From JAENWD01 sp963796915 (GTDB taxonomy: Bacteria; Acidobacteriota; Vicinamibacteria; Vicinamibacterales; JAENWD01): DNA of 64,000 nucleotides. The position numbers were made by a program, and so were the translations under genes. The notes beneath the pieces were generated by a model. It ran no database searches. It was not told the origin of the DNA and was given only the letters and a program-made list of their open reading frames with translations. Location of the stretch: positions 62,001-126,000 of the forward strand of contig CAWCNI010000003.1 in NCBI GenBank assembly GCA_963796915.1. The letters are read 5' to 3'. Shown in pieces: positions 43,843 to 53,293 of the stretch; the stretch's first letter is position 1; each line of letters begins with the position of its first letter.

Positions 43843-46599
43843 ATGTCATTTGTCGCGCCCGGTCCGTCTATGTTGCCTGCCCGTCCGGTCCTGCTCAGAC
43901 CCTCGATTTTGACCCTTCTCTTGCTGGTCGGCATGCCCGGCCCCGCCGGGACGCGCGCCCCGGCCCTGGCTGCGGAAGAGCCGGCAATTGCCATCACCCA
44001 CGCCACGGTGTTGACCGTCACCAGGGGCACCCTGACCGACGCGACAGTCCTGGTCCGGGGCGGCAGGATTGCGGCCGTCGGCCGTGACGTCGCCATTCCC
44101 CAGGGCGCCGAAGTGGTCGACGCCAGGGGACGCTACGTCTCGCCGGGCATCATCGACTGCCACTCCCATATCGCCGCGGACTCGATCAACGAAGGCGGCA
44201 CCACAGTCAGCTCGATGACCGGGATCGAGGATGTCTTCGACCCGACCGACATCGACATCTATCGCGACCTGGCGGGCGGGCTGACGACGGCGAACGTGCT
44301 GCACGGCAGCGCCAACCCGATTGGCGGCAAGAACTACGTCATCAAACTCAGGTGGGGCAAGCCCAACGCCGAGGACTTCCATTTCGCGGGCGCGCCCCCC
44401 GGCATCAAGTTCGCGCTCGGCGAAAATCCGAAGGACATGCGGCAGTTCGGCCAGCAGGGCCCGCGCCGCTATCCGGCCAGCCGGCTTGGCGTGGAGTTCG
44501 TCATCCGCGACGCCTTCACGCGCGCGAAGGCCTACCAGGCCGAGTGGAAAGCCTACGACGCCAGGAAGAAGGCCGGCGAGGCGGTGGCGCCGCCGCGTCG
44601 CGACCTTCAGCTCGAACCGCTCGTCGAGGTGCTGGAAGGCAAGCGCCTCGTGCACGCCCACTGCTATCGCGCCGACGAGATCCTGATGCTGCTGCGGCTG
44701 GCAGACGAAATGGGCTTCAAGATCACGACGCTGCAGCACGCCCTCGAGGCCTACCGCGTGGCGCCGGAGATCAAGGCGCACGGCGCCGGCGTCTCCACCT
44801 TCGCCGACTGGTGGGGCTACAAGGTCGAGGCCAGCGGCGCCACGCCGTACAACGCCGCGCTCTGCCTTCGCAAGGGCATCGTCGTCTCGATCAACTCGGA
44901 CAGCGCCGAACACGCGCGCCGGTTGAACACCGAGGCGGCGAAGATGATGAAGTGGGGCGGCCTCACCGAGGACGAGGCGCTCGCGCTCGTCACCATCAAC
45001 CCCGCGCGCCAGCTGCACATCGACTCGCACGTCGGATCGATCGAAGTCGGGAAAGACGCCGACCTGGTGATCTGGAGTCACCACCCGCTCAGCAGCTACG
45101 CCCTGGCCGATCAGGTGTTCATCGACGGCACTCGTTACTACGACCGCGCGAAGGAAGACGATCGGCTCACCCGGATCAAGACGACGAAAGAAGCGCTTCT
45201 GAAGGCCGAGAAGGAGGCCCAGAAGGAGCAGAAGGAGCGCGGGGAGAAGGGCGAGAAGGGCGACAAGGACAAGAAGCCCGCGGACGACGCCAAGCCTGCC
45301 GACGCCGCAGGCCCGGACGCCGCCGCCGGTGTGTCGCCTCGGCCTACGCCTTCGGCGGCGCTCGTCGCGCGGCTTGCGCCGTCGCCGATGACCAGTGACG
45401 CGCCGACGCTCGCGATCGTCAATGCCCGCATCGTGCCGGTGACGGCGCCGGTCATCGAGCGTGGCACGATCGTGATCAAGGCCGGACGCATCGAGGCACT
45501 CGGGCCGGACGTGGCGGCGCCGGCTGGCGCCACCGTAATCGACGCCGCGGGAAGCGCGGTCTATCCCGGCTGGATCGACCCGACGTCGACGCTCGGCCTC
45601 GACGAGCCGGGCCCGCGCGGGTTCCAGGACACCACCGAGCAGACGCCGTTCAACCCCGAGCTGAGAACCCGCGTCGCGTTTCATGTCGAAAGCGATGGCA
45701 TCCCGGTGGCCCGGTCCAACGGCGTGACGACCGTCGGCGTCGTGCCGTCGGGCGGCGTGCTCGGAGGCCAGGTGGCCGTCATGGACCTGGACGGCTGGAC
45801 CTGGGAGCAGGCGACACTGCGCGGCGAGGCCGGCATCTCGATGCAGTTCCCGCCGATCCGCCCGCAGCGCCGCTTCGGCGCCGGCCCTCGTGACGACAGC
45901 TACGACGATCTGAAGAAAGCGCGCGACAGGAAGCTGGACGAGGTGTCCGCATTGCTCGGGCGCGCGCGGGCCGTCAGGCCACCGGCAGCGGCCGACGGAT
46001 CCACCGACTGGGTGCTCGACGCGCTCGTGCCGGTGGTGCAGGGCGCCGTCCCGCTGTTCGTGGCGGCCGACAGCGAGCAGGACATCAAGGACGCGGTCGC
46101 GTTCGCCGATCGGGAGCGGATTCGCATCGTCATCACTGGCGGCGCCGAGTCGCCCCTGGTCGCGTCGCTCCTGAAGCAGCACGACGTTTCTGTGGTGCTT
46201 GGCCCGGTGCAGGACCTGCCGACTCGGCCCGACTTCCACCAGGCCGCGCGGTATCGCGCCGCGGCCCAATTGGCGGAGGCCGGCGTCCGCTTCGCGTTCA
46301 CGGTGGGCGATGACGAGACGTTCGAGCGGACATTGCCGTACCAGGCGGCAGAATCGGTCGCCTGGGGCCTCGGGGCCGACGCCGCCCTCCGGGCGCTGAC
46401 GATTGACGCGGCCGCCATTCTCGGCGTCGACAAGCAGGTCGGCAGCCTCGAGCCGGGGAAGATGGCCAACATGTTCATCGCCAAGGGCGACCCGCTCGAG
46501 GTCCGCACCGAGGTGAGCGAGGTGATCATCGCCGGCCGGCGCGTCGGCGTGGACAACATCCACAAGCAGTTCTACGACAAGTGGTCGAAGCGGCCGTAG
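43843..46599 (+). CDS. Double-domain secreted amidohydrolase
   Basis: 918 residues from the ATG at 43843, preceded by GGGAG. A signal peptide covers about 1-45. Domain 1 (~45-460) keeps the metal site: H-x-H in GIIDCHSHIAAD, RLVHAHCYRADE, TTLQHALEA and SINSDSAEHARR. A charged linker rich in Lys/Glu (~460-520) leads to domain 2 (~525-918). That domain has the amidohydrolase start and end (IVNARIVPVTAPVIERG, VGSLEPGKMANMFIAKGD), but where H-x-H should be it has WIDPTSTLGLDE. So the second half looks catalytically dead. Substrate unknown, possibly peptides or cyclic amides outside the cell. Confidence 0.87.
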   Translation: MSFVAPGPSMLPARPVLLRPSILTLLLLVGMPGPAGTRAPALAAEEPAIAITHATVLTVTRGTLTDATVLVRGGRIAAVGRDVAIPQGAEVVDARGRYVSPGIIDCHSHIAADSINEGGTTVSSMTGIEDVFDPTDIDIYRDLAGGLTTANVLHGSANPIGGKNYVIKLRWGKPNAEDFHFAGAPPGIKFALGENPKDMRQFGQQGPRRYPASRLGVEFVIRDAFTRAKAYQAEWKAYDARKKAGEAVAPPRRDLQLEPLVEVLEGKRLVHAHCYRADEILMLLRLADEMGFKITTLQHALEAYRVAPEIKAHGAGVSTFADWWGYKVEASGATPYNAALCLRKGIVVSINSDSAEHARRLNTEAAKMMKWGGLTEDEALALVTINPARQLHIDSHVGSIEVGKDADLVIWSHHPLSSYALADQVFIDGTRYYDRAKEDDRLTRIKTTKEALLKAEKEAQKEQKERGEKGEKGDKDKKPADDAKPADAAGPDAAAGVSPRPTPSAALVARLAPSPMTSDAPTLAIVNARIVPVTAPVIERGTIVIKAGRIEALGPDVAAPAGATVIDAAGSAVYPGWIDPTSTLGLDEPGPRGFQDTTEQTPFNPELRTRVAFHVESDGIPVARSNGVTTVGVVPSGGVLGGQVAVMDLDGWTWEQATLRGEAGISMQFPPIRPQRRFGAGPRDDSYDDLKKARDRKLDEVSALLGRARAVRPPAAADGSTDWVLDALVPVVQGAVPLFVAADSEQDIKDAVAFADRERIRIVITGGAESPLVASLLKQHDVSVVLGPVQDLPTRPDFHQAARYRAAAQLAEAGVRFAFTVGDDETFERTLPYQAAESVAWGLGADAALRALTIDAAAILGVDKQVGSLEPGKMANMFIAKGDPLEVRTEVSEVIIAGRRVGVDNIHKQFYDKWSKRP

Positions 46600-46617
46600 C
46601 CGCCTGACGAGAGACTC

Positions 46618-47952
46618 ATGACGCGACAGTCGCACGTGCGCGCACGAACCTTCATCGCCGGCACTACCGCGGTCGGCGCTTTGCTGCTGGCCAGCCATTC
46701 ACCGGTGGCTGCCGTCGGTGTGCCCGGCTACGCCATCCGCGGCGCCAGGATCGTCACCGTCAGCGGCGCGGTATTGGACACCGGCACCGTGGTCATTCGC
46801 GGCGGCAGAATCGATCAGGTCTCGCCGGGATCCGCCGTGGTGGACGGCGTCGAGGACGTCGACGGCAGGGGCCTCGTCGTGTATCCGGGCCTGGTGGATC
46901 TCGCGAGCACCGCGGGGCTCGACGCGGTTGCCGCCGAAGCGCCGAAGGAGCCCGAGTCGCGAGAGGTTACGGAGCGATGGAAGCGCCAGCAGCTGATTCG
47001 AGCCCAGGAGACTGCTGCGGACCTTCTGCGGCCCGACGCGCCAGACCTGGGGAAACTCGTCGGCTCCGGAATCACGAACGCGCTGCTCGTCCCGAAAGGC
47101 GACGGCATCAGCGGCGAGAGCGCGTTCATCGACGTCGTGTCGCCGGAGATCGATCCGCAGTACGGACGCGTCGCACTCGACGCCAGGGCGCCGATGGTGC
47201 TCAGGACGCCGGTGGCGCTGCACGTGTCGTTTCCAGGACGAGGGCTCTTCGGTGCGTACCCCGCGTCGCTGATGGGCGGCATCGCGTTCACCCGCCAGGC
47301 GTTCCTCGACGCCGAGCGATACCGCGTCGCCGCTTCGATGGCAGGAGCGGCGGGCGATCCGCCCGCCTACGATCCGGCGCTCGCAGCGATGGCGGCGGCA
47401 ATGGGAGCGAAGCTGCCCGTTGCATTCGAGGCGACCTCGCCTCGAGAGATTCGTCGCGTGCTGGCGTTCGCGAAGGAGTTCTCGCTGTCCCCCATCGTCG
47501 TCGGCGCTGGCGGCGCGGGCGCCGTCACCGGCGACCTGAAAGCCGCAGGCGCGCGCGTCGTCGTCAGCCTCAACTTCCCCGAGCGATCCAAGGCCCTGGC
47601 GCCTGACGCCGACGAGCCGCTCGAGGATCTCGAGGCGCGCGCGAACGCGCGGAAGGCCGCCGGCGCGTTGGCGGCGGCGGGTGTGCCGTTCGGCTTCGGC
47701 TCGGCGGGTCTGAAGGACACCAAGGATTTCCTGCCGAATGTCAGGACGGCCGTCGCGCAGGGGCTCAATGCCGACGCCGCCATCCGCGCCCTCACCCTCG
47801 ACGCCGCGACGATCGCCGGAGTCGGCAATCGGCTTGGCGCCATCGAGACCGGCCGGATTGCGAACATCGTCGTCACGGACGGAGACCTGTTGGGCGCGAA
47901 GACGAAGATCAAGTACGTCTTTGTCGAGGGCAGGCGGGTTCCGCTGCCCTGA
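46618..47952 (+). CDS. Amidohydrolase-like protein lacking the metal-binding HxH
   Basis: 444 residues with a signal peptide (about 1-32, ending AAVG). The sequence follows the amidohydrolase frame (YAIRGARIVTVSGAVLDTG at the start, LGAIETGRIANIVVTDGD at the end) and resembles domain 2 of the upstream gene. At the H-x-H position it reads VYPGLVDLASTAGLDAVA, so the usual metal site is missing. It starts 18 bases after the double-domain gene and is probably in the same transcript, perhaps as a non-catalytic partner or a substrate binder (inference). Confidence 0.82.
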   Translation: MTRQSHVRARTFIAGTTAVGALLLASHSPVAAVGVPGYAIRGARIVTVSGAVLDTGTVVIRGGRIDQVSPGSAVVDGVEDVDGRGLVVYPGLVDLASTAGLDAVAAEAPKEPESREVTERWKRQQLIRAQETAADLLRPDAPDLGKLVGSGITNALLVPKGDGISGESAFIDVVSPEIDPQYGRVALDARAPMVLRTPVALHVSFPGRGLFGAYPASLMGGIAFTRQAFLDAERYRVAASMAGAAGDPPAYDPALAAMAAAMGAKLPVAFEATSPREIRRVLAFAKEFSLSPIVVGAGGAGAVTGDLKAAGARVVVSLNFPERSKALAPDADEPLEDLEARANARKAAGALAAAGVPFGFGSAGLKDTKDFLPNVRTAVAQGLNADAAIRALTLDAATIAGVGNRLGAIETGRIANIVVTDGDLLGAKTKIKYVFVEGRRVPLP

Positions 47953-47974
47953 ACGACGAAAGGACCTGGCTGCC

Positions 47975-48367
47975 ATGCCACGCGTGAACATCTCGACAGG
48001 CACCACCTGGGAACCCATCGTCGGGTACTCGCGCGCGGTGCGCGTCGGCGCGCACGTGCAGGTCGCCGGCACGACGGCCACCGACGCCGACGGGAAGATC
48101 GTCGGCATCGGCGACCCGGGCGCGCAGACCCGCCAGATTCTCCGCAACATCGCCGCGGCACTCGACCGGGTCGGCGCAAAGGTGGACGACGTCGTGCGCA
48201 CGCGCATCTACGTGACTGACATCACCCAGTGGGAGGCCGTCGGCCGAGCGCACGGCGAGGTCTTCGGCGGCATCCGTCCGGTCACGTCGATGGTGCAGGT
48301 CGCCGCCCTGATTTCGCCGGAAATACTGGTAGAAATCGAGGCGGACGCCATCGTCGGCGACTCCTGA
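47975..48367 (+). CDS. RidA family protein
   Basis: 130 residues, typical of the YjgF/YER057c/UK114 family, which forms trimers and hydrolyses reactive enamine/imine intermediates. The catalytic Arg is R77 in VVRTRIYVTDITQWE, followed by FGGIRPVTSMVQVAALISPE and VEIEADAI. It is cytosolic, 22 bases after the amidohydrolase gene, and probably in the same operon. Confidence 0.9.
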   Translation: MPRVNISTGTTWEPIVGYSRAVRVGAHVQVAGTTATDADGKIVGIGDPGAQTRQILRNIAAALDRVGAKVDDVVRTRIYVTDITQWEAVGRAHGEVFGGIRPVTSMVQVAALISPEILVEIEADAIVGDS

Positions 48368-48444
48368 CGGTCGGCTGTTTCCTCTCCAGAGAACTTCCCA
48401 TCACACCTTTCGTCCCATCGTTCTGGCACCGGCGCCACGGTGCT

Positions 48445-48482
48445 ACGAAGATCTTCGTTGACATCTACGAAGCGCCTCGTAG
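48445..48482. promoter_or_regulatory. BlaI-type operator pair overlapping the promoter
   Basis: A perfect 14-base palindrome ACGAAGATCTTCGT (48445-48458) and an inverted repeat CTACGA-n6-TCGTAG (48465-48482) share the half-site TACGA, as expected for BlaI/MecI dimers (compare TACA-type half-sites). TTGACA (48458-48463) lies between them, and TAGAGA (48480-48485) may be the -10. The predicted start is close to the blaI ATG at 48494. This arrangement suggests autorepression of blaI and the M56 gene. Confidence 0.65.
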
Positions 48483-48493
48483 AGAGTAGGGAC

Positions 48494-48874
48494 ATGCACT
48501 CGCCACGACCAACCGACGCCGAGCTCGCCATCCTGAAGGTCCTGTGGGACCGCGGGCCGAGCACCGTTCGTCAGGTGTACGACGCGCTCAACGAGCAGCG
48601 TCCAACCGGCTACACCACCGCGTTGAAGCTGCTGCAGATCATGGCGGAGAAGAAACTGGTCACCCGCGACGAGTCGGATCGCACGCACATCTACAGCGCG
48701 CGATCCAGCCAGACGGAAACGCAGCGGCAGCTGGTCGATGACCTGCTCGATCGCGCGTTCGGCGGCTCGGCCATGTCGCTGGTGATGCAGGCGCTGTCCG
48801 GCCGGACGGCCAGCGCAGAGGAACTGGCCGAAGTGCGGCGGTTGCTCGACGAGAAGCAGGGAGGCGGGCGATGA
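48494..48874 (+). CDS. BlaI/MecI-family transcription repressor
   Basis: 126 residues from the ATG at 48494. The winged helix begins PTDAELAILKVLWDRGPSTV and continues VYDALNEQRPTGYTTALKLL, with the protease-sensitive linker that follows. Members repress genes for beta-lactamases or, more generally, membrane-stress genes, and are inactivated by proteolysis by a BlaR/M56 partner. The stop overlaps the M56 start by four bases. Confidence 0.92.
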   Translation: MHSPRPTDAELAILKVLWDRGPSTVRQVYDALNEQRPTGYTTALKLLQIMAEKKLVTRDESDRTHIYSARSSQTETQRQLVDDLLDRAFGGSAMSLVMQALSGRTASAEELAEVRRLLDEKQGGGR

Positions 48875-51800
48875 GCGGCGCAGCGATGTCTCCGACCTTG
48901 ATCACGATCCTCGGCTGGACGCTGGTCCACTTCCTCTGGCAGGGATCGGCCATTGCCGTCGCCCTTGGTCTGGTGCTTGGCGTCCTGCCGCGCGGCTTCG
49001 CGCGGAGCCGCTATGCCGCCGGCTGCCTGGCGATGGCACTGATGCTCGCCGTGCCGGTTGCCACGGCGTGGCGGCTGTCCGATCCCTTCGAGCCCGCGTC
49101 GCCGCTGTTCGAGCCAGTGCACGCCGCGGCGATCGTTCCCGACCAGGACGCGCCAAGTACAACGACGTTGAGCAGCAGCCAGGCCTCTTCGTCAGCGCCG
49201 GACGTCACCAGCCGCAGCGCGACGGCGATGCCGGCCCGGGCCCACGTCGACCCGTCCGCGTGGATGCCCACGATTGTGGCGGTGTGGACCCTCGGCGTTC
49301 TGTTCTGCTGCGTGCGGCTCGCGGGCGGCTGGTGGCAGGCACGGCGCCTGACGTTTGTCGGCGCGCGGCCTGCGCCCGCCGAATGGCAGCGGACCACGTC
49401 GATGCTGGCGTCTCGGCTGGGGCTGATCAAGGCCGTGCGGCTGCTCGAGTCCACGCGCGTGGCGGTGCCCATCGTTGTCGGATGGGTGAAGCCGACGCTG
49501 CTCGTGCCGACTGCGGCGCTCGGCGGCCTGTCGCCGATGGAACTGGAGGCAGTGCTCGCGCACGAACTGGCGCACATCCGGCGCCACGACTATCTGGTCA
49601 ACCTGCTGCAGGCCGCTGTCGAGACGCTCCTCTTCTACCACCCGGGCGTCTGGTGGGTGTCCCACGTCGTCCGAACCGAGCGCGAACACTGCTGCGACGA
49701 CCTCGCGGTGGCGGCGTGCGGCGATGCGGTGCTCTACGCCCGCGCGCTGACCGCGATCGAGACGCTTCGCCACGATTCGCCCGGAATGGCGATGGCCGTG
49801 AGCGGCTCGCCGCTGCTGGCTCGCGTGCGACGGCTGCTCGGCGTCCGCGAGCCTGCGCGGGTCTCGTCATCTGGCTGGGTTGTCGGGATCCTGACCGCGC
49901 TGATGGTGTCCGGTGCCGGCGCGACCGGCTGGGTCCAGCTTCCGCTGCTGTCGACGACCGACCTCGCCGTCTCCGCAAATCAGAGCGCCGCACCCGCGCA
50001 GCAGCAGTCGGTCGCCCCGCAGGCGCCTGCGGTAGTCGAGAACGGCCAGGACCTCAACGACGCGCCGCCGGCACCCGCTGATGTGGAAGCGGTGGAACGT
50101 GTGATCGAGCTCGCACGGAAGGCGACGTCAGACGCCGTCGCGGCGGGTAGGGCCGACTCTCTGAAGGCCGTGGAGACTGCACTGGTGAACCAGGAGCGTG
50201 CGCTCGAAGCCGCCAGGACTGATGCGGACCGCGCAGCCCGGGACACCGCGCAGCGTCAGGTGGAGATGCAGTCGCAGGTGATGGCAGAGGAAGCCGTCCG
50301 CCAGGCGCGCGAGATGATGGCCAGCGCTCGTGATTCGCTGCGTCTCGCGCGGCAGGCCGTCCGCGACGCGGCAATAGCGATGCGCGGAGTGCGAGGGTCA
50401 CGGTCCGAGTGGATGTGGGCTGCTCCGCCGGCACCGCCGACGCCGCCAGTGGCCCCGGCGCCGCCCCTGCCACCGGTTGCGCCTCTGTCACCCGCGCCTC
50501 CGGCGCCCCCGGCACCGCCGGCCGCCCCGGCACCGCCCGAACCACCGGCTGCGCCTCAGTCGCCCGCGCCTCCGGCCCCGCCGGCGCCGCCGGCACCGCC
50601 TGCTCCTCCGGCCCCTCCGGCGCCGCCGTCAGGTGGCGGCTGGTCCAGCCGCGAGGGCGGCACCTGGAACATGGTCTCGTCACACGACGGCGATGTCCTG
50701 AAGATCAACGCCAGGGGCAAGGTCACCTTCACCGACGACGACACGGATGTGGCGAGCATCTCGCCCGGCGGCTTCGTCACCATCGAGCACAGCGTGGGGC
50801 ACCTCCGGGGTGACAGCGAGCGCTTCGAGGCGCGCGCGGCGGGCACCGGCGTCGAACGGCACTACTACAAGAACAACAAGGAGCTCAGCGCAGACGAGGG
50901 CCGCGCGTGGCTTCGCGGGTTCCTGCCGGCCCTGCTTCGCGACCTGGCCGTCAACGCCGACCAGCGCGTGGCGCGGATCCTGGCGAAGGGCGGCGCCAAC
51001 GCGGTCCTCGATCTGGTGAACACGACCAGCGCAGCCTACGCGAAGGGCGCGTATCTCCGGGAGCTGTACAAGCAAACCACGCTCGACCCGGCGATGCTGG
51101 CGAAAAGTCTGGACCAGGCCGGCAAGCAGATCACCACCTCCGACTACGACCTCGCCGAAGTGCTGATCGCGGCGTCGGCCCGCCAGCCGATCGATCAGGC
51201 CATGCCCGCCTTCGTGGCGGCGGCCGGCGTCGTCAAGTCCGACTACGACGAACGCCGGGTGCTGGCGGAGGCGCTGGGGCGCCGTTCGATCACCCCTGCC
51301 GTGGCCGCGGCGATCTTCAAGGCTGCCACGCCCGGAGCCGGCAACACCGGGATCGCGTCGGACTACGACCTCGCAGAATTGCTGAGCGAGACACGGCCGT
51401 CACTGATCGAGCAGCCTGGGGCGGGGTGGGCTGATGCGGTCGCCACTATTGGCTCGGCCTACGATCGCCGTCGGGCGATCACCGCCGTCCTGAAGCCGGG
51501 CGCATCGCCGGCGACGGTTCAGGCCGCTCTTGGCTCGGCCGTCGGCATGAACTCGTCGTACGACCTCGCCGAGCTGCTGATCGAGTGCGCCAGGGCGGGC
51601 TTGCTGACCGACCAGACCGCCCCGGCATTCATGAAGGCGGCGTCCGGAATTTCGAGCCACTACGATCTGCGGCGCACACTTGAAGCCTCCGCCCACAGCA
51701 CGATTGGCGATCGGTCGCTGGCCGACGCCGCGGCGATCGCGGGCGGCATCGGGTCCGACTACGAGCGTGCGGAAGCGCTGATTGCGTTGGGCCGCGCCAG

Positions 51801-51927
51801 CGGCCTCGGGCCGGCGTCGAAGAAGGCGCTGAACGACGCGGCGGCCGGGATCCACGGGGACTACGATCGAGGCCGCGTGCTGAGCGCGTTTGGCAAGTCC
51901 GGCGTGCTCGTCTCGTCGACGCGGTAG
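48871..51927 (+). CDS. BlaR1-like M56 metallopeptidase with Pro/Ala linker and repeat domain
   Basis: 1018 residues. Four or five hydrophobic helices span residues ~8-370, holding the zinc-protease motif HELAHIRRHDYLVNLL (H231 first) and EREHCCDDLAV. A helix follows near residue 350 and a coiled coil at ~400-500. Residues ~515-590 are almost only Pro and Ala. A beta-rich segment leads to a C-terminal array of about eight repeats of ~36 residues with an (S/G)DYDLAEVL-like core (~750-1017). In place of the penicillin sensor of BlaR1 there is this repeat domain. It should sense an envelope signal and cleave BlaI. The ATG overlaps the blaI stop. Confidence 0.88.
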   Translation: MSGAAMSPTLITILGWTLVHFLWQGSAIAVALGLVLGVLPRGFARSRYAAGCLAMALMLAVPVATAWRLSDPFEPASPLFEPVHAAAIVPDQDAPSTTTLSSSQASSSAPDVTSRSATAMPARAHVDPSAWMPTIVAVWTLGVLFCCVRLAGGWWQARRLTFVGARPAPAEWQRTTSMLASRLGLIKAVRLLESTRVAVPIVVGWVKPTLLVPTAALGGLSPMELEAVLAHELAHIRRHDYLVNLLQAAVETLLFYHPGVWWVSHVVRTEREHCCDDLAVAACGDAVLYARALTAIETLRHDSPGMAMAVSGSPLLARVRRLLGVREPARVSSSGWVVGILTALMVSGAGATGWVQLPLLSTTDLAVSANQSAAPAQQQSVAPQAPAVVENGQDLNDAPPAPADVEAVERVIELARKATSDAVAAGRADSLKAVETALVNQERALEAARTDADRAARDTAQRQVEMQSQVMAEEAVRQAREMMASARDSLRLARQAVRDAAIAMRGVRGSRSEWMWAAPPAPPTPPVAPAPPLPPVAPLSPAPPAPPAPPAAPAPPEPPAAPQSPAPPAPPAPPAPPAPPAPPAPPSGGGWSSREGGTWNMVSSHDGDVLKINARGKVTFTDDDTDVASISPGGFVTIEHSVGHLRGDSERFEARAAGTGVERHYYKNNKELSADEGRAWLRGFLPALLRDLAVNADQRVARILAKGGANAVLDLVNTTSAAYAKGAYLRELYKQTTLDPAMLAKSLDQAGKQITTSDYDLAEVLIAASARQPIDQAMPAFVAAAGVVKSDYDERRVLAEALGRRSITPAVAAAIFKAATPGAGNTGIASDYDLAELLSETRPSLIEQPGAGWADAVATIGSAYDRRRAITAVLKPGASPATVQAALGSAVGMNSSYDLAELLIECARAGLLTDQTAPAFMKAASGISSHYDLRRTLEASAHSTIGDRSLADAAAIAGGIGSDYERAEALIALGRASGLGPASKKALNDAAAGIHGDYDRGRVLSAFGKSGVLVSSTR

Positions 51928-52634
51928 GCCGGGGACGCTCCAGGCTCGAACAACTTTCCTGCCGGACCCTCGCCGGCGAGTCGTCCGTCGGCGAGGACGA
52001 GCACGTAATCGACAGCCGCACGCAGGTCGGCCTCGTCGTGCGACACGTGCACCGTCGGCACTCCGGCGGCTGCAACCCAATGGCTGATCGCAGTCAGGAT
52101 GCGGCGCCGCAACGGCACGTCGACGGCCGACAGCGGCTCGTCGAGCAGCAGAAGGCCCGGCGACGACAGGAGCGCCCGCGCCAGCGCCACGCGCTGACGC
52201 TCTCCGCCCGATAGGTCGGCGACCCTCCGATCGACGAGAGGGGCGATCTCCAGCATCCGCAGGACAGGCTCGAGCGGCAGCTCCGCGCCGCGATTGCTGC
52301 CGTAGGTGATGTTGCCGCGCACGCTCAGGTGCGGAAAGAGCGCCGAGTCCTGCGGCACGTAGCCCACGCCGCGCAGGCGCACCGGCACGCTCACGCCGCG
52401 GGCGGTGTCCACGAGCGTTCGCTCGCCGACGACGATTCTCGCCATCTCAGGCGGCCTGAGCCCCGCGATCACTTCCAGCATCGTCGTCTTGCCCGAACCC
52501 GACGGCCCGAACAGGCCGAGCACGCGACAATCGCCACTCCACGAGAGATCCAGCAGGAACGTGCCCTGCCGGAGCCGAACTGTCAGCGAGATCCGCGTCG
52601 CCGTTGCCGAGCCAATCGAAGGAGGGCCTGTCAT
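51861..52634 (-). CDS. modC: Molybdate ABC transporter ATP-binding protein ModC
   Basis: 257 residues. Walker A GLFGPSGSGKTTMLEV, Q-loop YVPQDSALFPHLSV, signature LSGGERQRVALARALL, Walker B GLLLLDEPLSAVD and switch His VHVSHDEAD. It lacks the C-terminal TOBE/mop domain of E. coli ModC, as do many short versions. It powers molybdate uptake at the inner membrane. Its ATG overlaps the modB stop by four bases; its 3' end overlaps the M56 gene by 67 bases on the other strand. Confidence 0.88.
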   Translation of the reverse strand: MTGPPSIGSATATRISLTVRLRQGTFLLDLSWSGDCRVLGLFGPSGSGKTTMLEVIAGLRPPEMARIVVGERTLVDTARGVSVPVRLRGVGYVPQDSALFPHLSVRGNITYGSNRGAELPLEPVLRMLEIAPLVDRRVADLSGGERQRVALARALLSSPGLLLLDEPLSAVDVPLRRRILTAISHWVAAAGVPTVHVSHDEADLRAAVDYVLVLADGRLAGEGPAGKLFEPGASPAYRVDETSTPDLPNALSTRPRS

Positions 52635-53293
52635 ACGCCGTCGCGCACCAGGCGATTGGCCAGCCACACTGCCGCGAGCGCGATGACAATCGACCAGACG
52701 ACGAGCATGGCGGCGTCGTGATCGCGTCCGGTCTCGATGAACCCATACATCGCCAGCGCCATCGTCCGCGTCTGGCCGGGAATGTTGCCGGCAATTACGA
52801 TCGACGCGCCGAACTCGCCGAGCGCCCGGGAGAAGCCCAGCAGCCCCCCGGCCAGCACGCTGCGACGCGCCAGCGGCAGGCTGATGGTGAAGAACACGCG
52901 GAACGGTCCGGCACCGAGCGTCTCGGCCATCTGCTCGAATCGTCGTGTGCCCTGCTCGAAGCCGGCGCGCGCCGTGCGCACGACCAGCGGCATCCCCATC
53001 ACCACCATCGCGACGACCAGCGCCTTCCAGGTGAAGATCACGTCCACACCGATCCGATCGAGCATCTCGCCAAGCCACCCTCGGCGGCCCAGGAGACGCA
53101 GGAGCAGAAAGCCGGTCGCCACCGGCGGCAGCACCAGCGGCAGCGTGACCAGCGTCTCGACCAGGGAGCGCCAGGACGACCGGCTGCGCGCCAGCCACCA
53201 TGCCAGGGCGACGCCTGGCGGCAGCATGACCAGCGTCGCGACCAGGGCAACGATGACGGTGAGTCTGAGGATCTCGACGAGCTCGGCGGTCAT
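52631..53293 (-). CDS. modB: Molybdate ABC transporter permease ModB
   Basis: 220 residues with about five to six membrane helices. The EAA-type coupling loop appears in AETLGAGPFRVFFTISLPLA and the later LGEFGASIVIAGNIPGQTRT is highly characteristic of ModB. It forms the channel for molybdate. The ATG (53291-53293 on the complement) overlaps the modA stop by four bases. An apparent fusion with modA arises from a frameshift and is not real. Confidence 0.9.
   Translation of the reverse strand: MTAELVEILRLTVIVALVATLVMLPPGVALAWWLARSRSSWRSLVETLVTLPLVLPPVATGFLLLRLLGRRGWLGEMLDRIGVDVIFTWKALVVAMVVMGMPLVVRTARAGFEQGTRRFEQMAETLGAGPFRVFFTISLPLARRSVLAGGLLGFSRALGEFGASIVIAGNIPGQTRTMALAMYGFIETGRDHDAAMLVVWSIVIALAAVWLANRLVRDGV

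Noticed and set aside
43846..46698. A 950-codon open frame on the minus strand opposite the double-domain amidohydrolase
   Set aside because: It is rich in Arg, His and Asp with no recognisable domain, while the plus strand encodes conserved family motifs. It is a by-product of GC-rich codon use.
50415..50635. Tandem GC repeats that might be a CRISPR-like array
   Set aside because: They are in frame and encode the Pro/Ala linker of the M56 protein; there are no regular spacers.
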